Source: Candolleomyces eurysporus (Eukaryota; Basidiomycota; Agaricomycetes; Agaricales; Psathyrellaceae). Taken from it: 11,688 bases of DNA. Below the pieces are notes generated by a model. The model was not told the DNA's origin. It worked only from the letters and a program-made list of their open reading frames with translations, and made no database searches. The position numbers and the translations under genes are program-made. This document shows, one piece after another, positions 1 to 8,506 of the stretch; the stretch's first letter is position 1, and the number at the start of each line of letters is the position of its first letter. Where the stretch lies: assembly GCA_027579435.1 (NCBI GenBank), contig JANBPK010001429.1, forward strand, positions 1 through 11,688. Direction: 5' to 3'.

Positions 1-3000
1 CAGCGCATCTGTTCAACAGGACTCTGCCCTGGGGCGATGATCCTCAGGAACTGGTGAAGCGAGATGGGACAAAATATGTTTTTATGCATCATGTGCGTTA
101 TTTTTGTTCCTCAGCGAGATCGTTCGGTGCTGACCTTTTGTACAGATCGTTGGGAGTGCGTATCTGCTTCTGCATTTGTTATCTCACTGTCCGATGATTA
201 ACCTGTGACTTGACTCCCAAAATGACAGACACGTAAGGAGACCTCTATACCATATGTGGCGCGCTGACTGACTGGCATCTGTCTCGTTCTCGCTTATGCA
301 GCTATCCTTATACCCGGGCGGATTGGGAGAAAGATATTAGAGAAATGCAGGCTAAAGGAATGTGCGTAGCCCTTCCGTCCTCGAGCCTCCCAATATAAGT
401 TCGCATTCCTGATTTTTCCCGCACAGAGATGCTGTGGCTCTGAACATTGGCTCTGCCGACTGGCAACGGCAACGAATTGCCGACGCCTACGACGTCGCCA
501 GAGCTATCGGCACCAACTTCAAATTCTTCATCTCCTTCGACTTTACGGAGATGTCGTGCGACGTCAACGATATCGTTTCTCGTACCAGGGTCTTCTCAGA
601 CCACCCGAATCAGTTCAAGATCAACGGCAAAGTGTTCATATCGAGTTATGCCGGGGACTGTTTGGGGAATGCTGGGTGGGCGAGCTTGAAGGCTCAGACA
701 AACGCCTATATCATGCCGTTCATTTGGGGATTGGAAGGACAATTTAATTCTTGGAACTCGTTGGATTCGTGGTATTGGTGTGTTGTCCCTTTATTCGGGA
801 TGTACCTTGGGTCCTGATGATGCTTGAAGCTGGGGTTGTGCGTACCCGCAGGGCAACTATGACAAGACTGTAAGTTGCCACACATTGACAATCCTCGAAA
901 TCTACTGACATGATCTTCTGGCAGACCGACGATGATAGATACTGTATGCTTCCGTCGTCTTCCCCGGAATTGCTCCTTTGCTCATTCTGCTTGCTTTACC
1001 CCAGACATGAACCAGCTAGGGTCAAAATACGCAACCACTGTCAGCGGTTGGATGTTGTATGTCGCTCATCAATGCTTAATTGCACACGACTGATTTTGGT
1101 GGCTTAGCACGAATCTTCCCTACAAGACCTTCTACCTGCGTGGCGATAACTGGCTGATCAATAACCGTTGGGAGCAGCTCATTTCCATGCGAAACGAACT
1201 GAACTTTGTCGAGATGCTTACTTGGTGCGTTCTCCTTGATCCGTTTCTCTCTCGCACTCGATTCACAACTCATCCCCTCCACTTTCCCCCCACAGGAATG
1301 ACTACGGCGAATCTAATTAGTACGTGCCCTTTTCCCTCCACCTTTGCCCTTTTACCGACAGTACATTTCAGCTTCGGTACCATCCGAGGCTCCCAGCCTT
1401 CTGGAACCTACTGGGCAGATGGCTTCCCTCACACCGCCTGGTTCGATATGTCCGAATACTACATCAAAGCCTTCAAGACGGGTAGCTATCCTGCCATCAC
1501 AGTGAGTTGGTAGCCGACTATTTCTTGCCTACGGTTCTAACGATGAAACAGAAAGACGTTATCTACTATTGGTCCAAGCCTCATCCCGCTCAAGCAACTG
1601 CCTCGGTTGACGGAGGTCGCCGGCCGGACGGATATAGCTGGTCCCTCGTACGTCTCGCCTTTCTTCAGGAACGAATGCACGGTATTAATAGCCTTGCTTA
1701 TCGATAGGACTATCTTTGGGTAGCTGTGTTCGCGACATCCCCTGCCCAGGTCATTTTGAAGTCAGGCGGGAACTCGCAATCGTTCAATGTGAACTCTGGT
1801 GTTTCGAAACTCAGAGTCCCATCTGCCGCTGGAAAAATCACGGTGCAGATGGTCAGGGGTGGCCAAATGATCATCGACCGGACCCCAGACGACTTCACTT
1901 ATGTCACAAACCCTGTGAGATGTGCGTGCTCTGCTCTCNTTTTTTTTCACGAGGGCTCGCTTTGTTGACCTGAACGCGGTATAGACAACTACAACGCCTA
2001 CGTCGGTGCAGCTAGTACGTTTACCCGTTACCCTTGCTCAGAAACCTTGTATCTGATATATCGCCTTATTTAGCTGCTTCCTCTGGCGGTCCTGCGTCTA
2101 CTTCGACAAGTACCACCACATCGTCTACCTCAACCACCACCACCTCAACGAGTACATCTACAACCGCCACCGCGACCACAACATCCGTCGCTGGCTCCAC
2201 GTGGACATACAAAGGCTGCTACGATGATCCTACCAATAACCGCGTCCTCTACGACGGTGGCTCCACCTCGGAAACCAGCAACACGATCTCCAAGTGCCTC
2301 ACCACCTGCGTCAACCAAGGCTTCGCCTTTGGGGGTGTCGAGTACGGAAGGGAATGCTACTGTGGGACGAAGATTCGAGACGGGGCTGTCCTCAAATCGA
2401 ATGGGGAGTGCAGTATGCCGTGTGCTGGAAATTGTGAGCGTCCTGCATATTTTCGTATTACGAGGAGATGTGCTAATAATGCGTATCTTTAGCTGCGGAA
2501 ACATGTGGAAACGGCAACCGACTCGCTGTCTACTCGCGCCCCTCGACGACGGGAACGCCTCCCGCGCCCACTACGACCTCTGTGGATGGTGTAACGTGGA
2601 CTTATCGAGGATGCTACCCTGATAACACTAATCAGCGAACCCTGTACGACGGAGGATCCACCTCGGAGTCGACGAACACGATATCCAAGTGCCTGTCGAC
2701 GTGTGCTTCGCGCGGGTACGAATTTGGCGGTGTCGAGTACGGCAAAGAGTGTTACTGTGGAAGCGTCATTCGAAGTGGAGTGTCGGCTGGGTCGGATTCG
2801 CAGTGTGGTATGGCGTGTAGTGGCAATGGTAGGTGTTCTTCCCTCGCCTCGCATGAGGTGTCAGTGTCATTGATGGTTGATTGCTTTGCTTTCCAGCAAA
2901 CGAGAAATGCGGTGACGGGAATAGGATCGCAATTTATTCCAGGCCGTCGTCTTCTTCAAGTAGCACGACAACCACGACCACCACCTCGACCACCAGTACT

Positions 3001-3756
3001 ACCACGAGCTCCACAGCTACCGCCACCGTCTCAGTGACAGGATTCGCCCCCAGAGGCTGTGTGGCAGAGGGAACGACTGGAAGCAGGAGAGCGTTAACTG
3101 ACGCCAGCTACTCCCGCGGTGATATGACACCCCAAGTCTGCAACTCGCTCTGCTCAGCTTACCAATTCTCTGGAGTGGAATACGGGTGCGTAGTTTCCAT
3201 CTACTACTATCAAATGCCTGTCACTGACTATCGGCTTTTCAACAGAGCGGAATGCCATTGCGGTAACAGCGTCACCAACAACGGTGCCACAGGCTCCACT
3301 ATCGCTTCTTCGAACTGCGCCTCCACCTGCCCAGGCGACTCTTCCCAACTCTGCGGAGGCGGCTGGACGATGAATCTCTCCCAAAAGACCAACACCGTCT
3401 GGAACGGCGACGGGTGCTACATCGACACTGCTGATCGAATGTTACGAGGATACGCTACTTCAAGCAGCTCGATGACGACGGAGAGGTGTTTGGGGACTTG
3501 CTTGGAGCGTGGATTCAAGTATGCTGCGACGCAAAATGGGGTGCAGTGCTTCTGCGGGAATGAAGTATTCAAGTCTGGATCGTTGGGATCTCAGACGAAT
3601 GCCGGGGAGTGTAGTATGAAGTGCCCAGGTACGCTCTCGGTTTTGTGCTAGTAGATGCCTCTGTGTTCTGACGATGGATCTTGTGTTGCTCTAGGTAATT
3701 CGGCCCAGAATTGCGGTGCTGGTTGGAGGAATAGTCTGTATATCCGAGCATCATAA
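1..3756 (+). CDS. GH71 alpha-1,3-glucanase (mutanase) with four WSC domains; 5' end outside window
   Basis: Predicted secreted enzyme hydrolysing alpha-1,3-glucan (fungal wall glucan or mutan). Exons: 1-92, 146-155, 229-232, 302-361, 427-777, 830-869, 925-943, 1005-1056, 1108-1224, 1296-1319, 1372-1501, 1552-1647, 1708-1921, 1985-2014, 2074-2433, 2493-2828, 2897-3185, 3246-3628, 3695-3756 (TAA). All 18 introns are GT-AG, and the joined frame from base 3 gives 888 residues plus stop. GH71 occupies roughly visible residues 25-412, with the motifs HHIVGNTYPYT, KGIDAVALNIGS, CWGCAYPQGNYDKT, SGWMF, YLRGDNWLINNRWEQL, TWNDYGES and GSQPSGTYW. Ser/Thr-rich linkers follow, then four WSC domains (about 2200-2540, 2597-2943, 3046-3384, 3412-3750), each with eight cysteines; WSC domains are known carbohydrate binders. 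A Lys-Arg pair at 57-62 before the catalytic domain could be a Kex2 propeptide site (inference). The signal peptide must lie upstream. The N at 1939 falls in an intron and is harmless. Confidence 0.95.
146..155 (+). other. 10-nt microexon of the GH71 gene
   Basis: Flanked by an acceptor (TACAG, 141-145) and a donor (GTGCGT from 156). It encodes Ile-Val-Gly plus one base. The preceding intron, 93-145 (53 nt), has a CTGAC-type branch point near 130. This exon joins His-His at 87-92 to the next microexon in frame and supplies the IVG of the conserved HHxVGNTY motif. Confidence 0.85.
229..232 (+). other. 4-nt microexon of the GH71 gene
   Basis: The four bases ACAC lie between an acceptor (GACAG, ending 228) and a strong donor (GTAAGG from 233). 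Joined to the A at 155 and the CTAT at 302, they read Asn-Thr-Tyr, giving the GNTYPYT motif expected in GH71. The neighbouring introns are 156-228 (73 nt) and 233-301 (69 nt, CTGAC branch point around 263). Without these four bases the downstream frame is lost. Transcript data would settle it. Confidence 0.8.
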
Positions 3757-4547
3757 TGTCTCGACGGCACTTTCCTTTTCGCGTTTTCTTTTCTTTCTAG
3801 CTTTGTTGTAATTTGGGTCAAAGCGCTGGTGTGTGTACCCATGAATCTGTGTTCTGTGTGTGTGCATTTTCTGTCAATCCTTAACCTTCCCATTCCTTCT
3901 TGTACCATTCGACTCTCCCCGCTCTTCGTTTAAATCTGTAGATCTAGATGTACAAGTATGATATACCCCCTATAAGGTTGTTCAATACCTCAATACAGTC
4001 CAAACCATCTTTCTTTACCTCAGACGAGGGTTAAGCTCGAACGCATTGCTAGAGGCGTTGTCCTCTCACCACCTTAGAGAATTGCGATACCCACACAAAA
4101 TTAACAGCAAGGATTCCTTCAGGAAATTCGTCTTGACTTATCAGAAGCCACCCGAACGCCAATCCCATTCCATGTTTCAACTCGAAAGCCAGCTTTACAC
4201 CGAGAGGCTACGGCGGTACCAGGGCATGGAGGTTAACTTCCGCTTTTTCTGAGGTTTGATTCGGATATCGATATACAGGAACTCAGTGCAGCAGATAAAA
4301 TGACTATAGATATTGTTACATTGGCAACAGAACGTAGTCTAGGAGGATATAATTGTGCACATTCGCTAGCATGTGTGCGTGTTAGGATTACTCACGTGCC
4401 AGGCTCATGGCTTTTCCCTGCTTTGTCCTCACCACTTAACATCTCGGCAAGATCTCGATTATCAGCGACCATCCGACGAGTCGCCACAATTCAGTCGACT
4501 ATCAAACACCCCATCCAAGATCTAATTCGGCTCCATTCGCGTTTAAA
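3757..4547 (+). other. Intergenic region: 3' UTR of the glucanase gene and possible 5' part of the next gene
   Basis: No convincing gene in this stretch. It starts with T/C-rich and TG-rich sequence (about 3765-3880), typical of a fungal 3' UTR. Short open frames such as 4046-4252 and 4300-4620 show no recognisable protein features. The missing first exon or exons of the following gene probably lie in the second half, but I could not place them. Confidence 0.5.
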
Positions 4548-5304
4548 GGGCTACCATCCAAAACGTGACCTACCAGGAGGACAATCCAGCACTATCCTAC
4601 ACAGGGGAGTGGGGTCATAATACCTCGCCAGCTTTTAGTGGCGGTGGTACCACCTATACGAATGCGGATAGAGCCTCGGCGTCTATGAGGTTCAACGGTG
4701 CGTCAACCAGCCACTTCTGCCGTCAGACTGTATTTAGGCGCAGTTGGTGCAACTAGGATCCGCGATTTACGTCCTGGGGGATATCAAGAATGATCACCGA
4801 ATTTACGGGATAAAGCTCGACAACAATCCAGAAGAATTTTTTAACGGAACCNTCGGGATGTGGTGGTGCCTTCGGGCTGACCTGCGAGCAGCAGGTACCC
4901 ATTCTAAAGTATTTGGGATCGAACNTCGATGAAACAGAACACACGATCACTATTACCAACTATGCTGGTGTTAATAATTCGTTCTTCGGTGCGGTTTGTT
5001 TGTCGCAAGTAATTTGGGATGCTAACTAAAGCATGAAACTGTCAAATTAGATCTCGATAGCATCGTGGTAATCACGCCTTCCGTCTATGGTCCAAAGCAG
5101 CTGGCGGACTCAGACTCTCCCTTCGTCTCCCCGTCCGGCACTCCGTCTGGAACAGCTGCAAGAACGAGTGTTGGGCCTTCCAGCACCGGCACTGCGACCA
5201 GTCAGGAGTCATTTGGCATCGCCCGTGTGGACACCTGTCTCTTGAGCCCATTAGTACTGATCGTATTGCTGTTATTGCCCTTTTTCCAACGCAGGCTGCA
5301 GTAG
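4548..5304 (+). CDS. Putative secreted or surface protein with C-terminal hydrophobic tail; 5' end unresolved
   Basis: Not a named family. The pattern (YTGEW, then a Ser/Thr/Gly-rich stretch, ASASMRFNGSAIYVLG, IYGIKLDN, FFNGT, HTITITNYAG, FFDLDSIVV) matches the beta-rich ectodomain common in agaricomycete single-pass membrane proteins. Exons: about 4548-4697, 4757-4988, 5051-5304 (TAG). Introns 4698-4756 and 4989-5050 are both phase 1 and restore Gly and Asp; the second has a perfect CTAAC branch point near 5020. The C terminus is a Ser/Thr/Pro-rich stalk followed by a Leu/Val/Ile-rich segment and a short QRRLQ tail, fitting a GPI-anchor signal or tail membrane segment. An in-frame stop at 4544-4546 means the start lies across an upstream intron (possible acceptor ending 4547) or is lost. 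The frame shifts at N 4852; dropping that base restores it. Confidence 0.65.
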
Positions 5305-5836
5305 GCCGCGATCGCCCGCCTGCACCCACATATTTATCTACGAGATCCCGTCTGACCCTTGATCAGCCAGCAGGTCCCAGTCGCATGTCAATATGCTACC
5401 CTACGCATTGCGTCATGTAATAACATTTGGCTCGCTAGCTCTTCGTGTTTTTGAGGTCTTACAGATAACCGAATTCCAGGAAACCGCCAAGATCCCTTTT
5501 CGAGACTACTGTCCGGCGCAAACACGTCCGAGAACCAATACGACACCTGTCGGCGCGTCAAAACTGAAGAGTCGCAACGGCCATCTCGGAGACAAGATCG
5601 TACAATATCTTCTCATGAGCCAACGGTAGCAACCGAATCCGAGCTTTGAACCCTCTTTGAGACGATTCGGAAGGGCAAAATCCCCACTGAGATCTGGCAG
5701 GTCTCACCATTACCAAGCGCAATCTGTTCCGTAGGCTTGGTGGCGCGCGTTCATCCCGGCAGTCTGGATAGACCACACTCGAGGGTCAATTTTGGTCCAC
5801 ATGGGGGTTGAATAAACATTTCGGGCTTCTCTTACA
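5305..5836. other. Intergenic region with no supported gene
   Basis: It separates the surface-protein gene from the ATPase gene. Open frames here (for example 5393-5629 plus and 5558-5776 minus) are short, without recognisable motifs or plausible splicing. The 3' part presumably carries upstream promoter elements of the ATPase gene, but no specific binding site can be assigned. Confidence 0.5.
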
Positions 5837-5843
5837 TATAAAG
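5837..5843 (+). promoter_or_regulatory. TATA box of the BCS1-like gene
   Basis: TATAAAG lies 129 nt upstream of the ATG at 5972. It is followed by a pyrimidine-rich tract at about 5878-5908, a common arrangement around fungal transcription starts. Assignment is by position and sequence only. Confidence 0.55.
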
Positions 5844-5971
5844 GTGGGATTAGTTAGGTGGGAGAAGCTAGTTGCGACCTCCCTCTCTCCTTCCCTCACT
5901 CTCACTTCAAGTTTCTCGAATCGACCCAGACTTCCCGTCGACAGAGCACTTGCTTGGATCGCGCGGACAGA

Positions 5972-8210
5972 ATGAACGTGAACGGGCCAGATGCAGCGTC
6001 CGGCGACTGGACATCGATTTTTTCCAACCCCTTTGGCCGGGTAATGGGGTTCTCTTTCTTCGCCTCCCTCTTTCATGGTCCTATTGCCCAAGGCTCGCTG
6101 GGTTATGCCTTTGACAGCATCAGGCTCCTGATCATGGGAAGCCTGCTTGAAGCTGGAAGACGATTCTTCCTGTGGCTTATCGAGCGATTCAGACTGCGTG
6201 CGTCTCCATTGAATCAATCGACCTCACCAGTGACCTAATAACACGATGATGCCGCAATCATAGAGTATTCCATCACGGCTCAGTTCACAGAAGGGGATCC
6301 AACATTTGAATGGCTCGTCATGTTCATGGTGAGCTCCTACCTCCCTTTGTTCCCTTCGCGGATGTAATTGACGGAGATCGTGATTGATTGGTCGTTGTGC
6401 GCTAATTTAATGCTTTCAAGACTGAGCACAAGATTTGGCGCAGATCCAGAGACTTCCGTATCAGTGCGAAGAGCTCCATGCGAAGATGGGGAATCAGACT
6501 GGGAGCTGGTATTGCAGAAAAGGATGAACATGTCGATTTGGTTCCGACATATGAGCTTCCCCACCTCTTCCGGTGGCACGGGATTTGGATTGAAACTAAA
6601 AGAAGCACTAGCGTTGTCACTCAACCGCCTTTTGGAGGATTCTCCCCTAGTGTTATTAATCTGACGTGAGTTTTTCGTCAAGTGTTTCATGCGATATCAA
6701 TGGTTACCACCCACCTGACGTTTTTGATGTATGCAGGATGTATACTCTCAATATCAAAGCCCTTCAGGAGTTCATCGAGGAGGCGCGCCTCTGCTACCTC
6801 GAGCGTGCTAAAGCGAGTGTCATCTTACACACTGCGACGCAGCCAAACTTTGGGCCTGGCTTTGTATGGAACAGCGTTAAGCGGAAGCTTCGTCGCCCCA
6901 TCAGCTCCATTGTTCTCGAAACAGGAATGATGGAGTCCATTGTTGACGATGCTCGAGAGTTTATCGAGATGGAGAACTGGTATATTGACGCCGGTATCCC
7001 TCATCGACGAGGGTATTTGCTCTATGGTCCGCCTGGAACAGGGAAGAGTGAGTTATTTGAAGCTGTCTCACCCAAATGCCTCGTGAATGACCATTCTCCA
7101 AATAGCCTCGACGATACACGCCTTGGTACGCATCGTCCTTTTAATGTACAGTCGAATGAAACTGACGACTGAACAGGCTGGGGAGCTGGGAATGGAGATA
7201 TTCTCGCTATCATTGTCTGCTGGATTGTAAGTTACCCTTTTCTGTTTAAATTGGTCGTTCATCTTGATACCCGATCATGCCATTGACTCCACCAACAGTG
7301 TGGACGACGCGTTTCTGCAGCAAGCAGCCTCTTCGATCCCGAAGAAAGCTATATTCCTGATCGAGGATATCGACTGCGCCTTTGGTTCGCGAGATGAAGG
7401 CGACAACATCTCAGGTGGTACAGGGCTAGGCTCAGGCTACATGAGTCCACCCGGCATGGGGCAGGGCTCCCGTCGATCGAGCGTCACGCTATCGGGGCTT
7501 TTGAACGTCATTGATGGGATAGGAAGTGAAGAGGGGGTTCTATTCTTCGCCACGGTCAGTCGTGAAATTTCTGGGTTCTTCGCGAAGCTGAATAACAGAT
7601 TATCTCCCATTTTTTTGAACAGACCAATCATGTCGACCACCTTGATTCCGCCCTGCTTCGACCAGGAAGAATCGACCGAAAGGTTCATTACAAGCTTACC
7701 GGAAAAGCCCAAGCAGCTGCCCTATTCTCCCGCTTTTTCCCTGCAGAGCACGTCACTTTACTCTGTGAGGCTGAGAAAGGGAAACTGGCTGCGGCTGAGA
7801 AAGCCTCGAGGTTGGCTACACTGGCCAACGAGTTCGCCGAAACAATTCCAGACTACGAATTCTCGACGGCCGAACTGCAGGGCTTCTTGCTCTCATGCAA
7901 ACGCAAGCCTGAGGAAGCTGTTCTCAAAGCGAAGTTGTGGGTGACCCAAGAGCTGCTCGAGCGGCAGCAAAAGCCCATCCGCTTCATCAATGGACGGCAA
8001 CAACGAACTCCGCCCGATACGCAGCCGGGAGTTGAAGCAAGTCCTGCTAATGGTGTCGGATTTTCCGGAATGGGTGGCATAACGCCCACAGCATCAACTT
8101 CAGCCAGTGACCACATCGCGCCGCCCACACCCCCACAGACACCGTCGATTACTCCGAAGGAACCAAAGGAGGGATCAATCGTGGATGCTTTGCTTTCGGG
8201 TCCAGTTTAG
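5972..8210 (+). CDS. BCS1-like AAA ATPase
   Basis: Exons: 5972-6197, 6264-6328, 6421-6665, 6737-7047, 7106-7125, 7177-7226, 7299-7554, 7623-8210 (TAG); 586 aa. The order fits BCS1: a hydrophobic N-terminal part without an evident cleavable presequence (LLIMGSLL and FFLWLI, about residues 52-70), the BCS1-specific N domain (about 80-235), then the AAA core. Walker A is GPPGTGKT (276-283), Walker B FLIEDID (about 325-331), sensor 1 TTNHVD (391-396), and LLRPGRID (402-409) holds the arginine fingers. BCS1 translocates the Rieske Fe-S protein into complex III in mitochondria, but fungi carry several BCS1-like paralogues, so that role is inference. Oddities are a Gly/Ser/Met-rich insert after Walker B (about 335-370) and a Pro/Thr/Ser-rich tail (about 510-586), making it longer than yeast Bcs1 (456 aa). 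The ATG is the first in frame and has A at -3. Confidence 0.93.
7106..7125 (+). other. 20-nt exon just after the Walker A motif of the BCS1-like gene
   Basis: It sits between acceptor AATAG (ending 7105) and donor GTACGC (from 7126). The intron 7048-7105 splits the Thr codon that ends Walker A (A at 7047 plus CC at 7106-7107). The joined product reads GKTSTIHALAGELG, as expected for the BCS1 family. Reading through the donor instead gives an unrelated sequence. Confidence 0.88.
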
Positions 8211-8506
8211 CCCCGTAGTGATATACGTAGTGGACACGTTGCTCGAAGCTTTCTTTGGTTGTCAATCGCTCTTCTGCGATAATATGGACATCGTACCTCG
8301 AAGGATCGCGATAGGACTATTGTGTATTTATACTTGTAACAACTTATGTATGTACGTATTAGCTTTTGAAGTAGGTCAACAATCCTTCCGCTAAACCTCC
8401 TAAGGCTGGGATAATAACCGTACTGACACACGTCGGCTCGGAGACATTACAATGCAGCCCCTGCCATCGAAGTCAGTCTAGAACTTTCGGATGGTGGGGT
8501 AAANGA
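8211..8506. other. Convergent 3' intergenic region
   Basis: About 296 bp between the stop of the BCS1-like gene and the stop of the minus-strand gene. The A/T-rich stretch around 8320-8350 would suit 3'-end processing. No gene was seen. An N lies at 8504, three bases beyond the minus-strand stop codon. Confidence 0.5.

Noticed and set aside
2090..2180. Simple-sequence ACC/TCN-rich repeat (also 2940-3030).
   Set aside because: It is explained as coding sequence for Thr/Ser linkers, not as an independent repeat element.
2145..2854. Long open frames on the minus strand opposite the WSC exons (2145-2504 and 2489-2854).
   Set aside because: They are antisense shadows of the GC-rich, Ser/Thr-repeat coding exons and look Arg/Gly-rich without domain features.
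5712..5741. Inverted repeat ACCAAGC / GCTTGGT with a 16-nt loop.
   Set aside because: Seven base pairs in an intergenic region can arise by chance, and there is no T run or gene context to make it a terminator or structured RNA.
5858..5971. Upstream in-frame extension of the BCS1-like ORF.
   Set aside because: It has no ATG, begins at GTG and overlaps the likely 5' UTR with its pyrimidine tract; the first ATG is at 5972.
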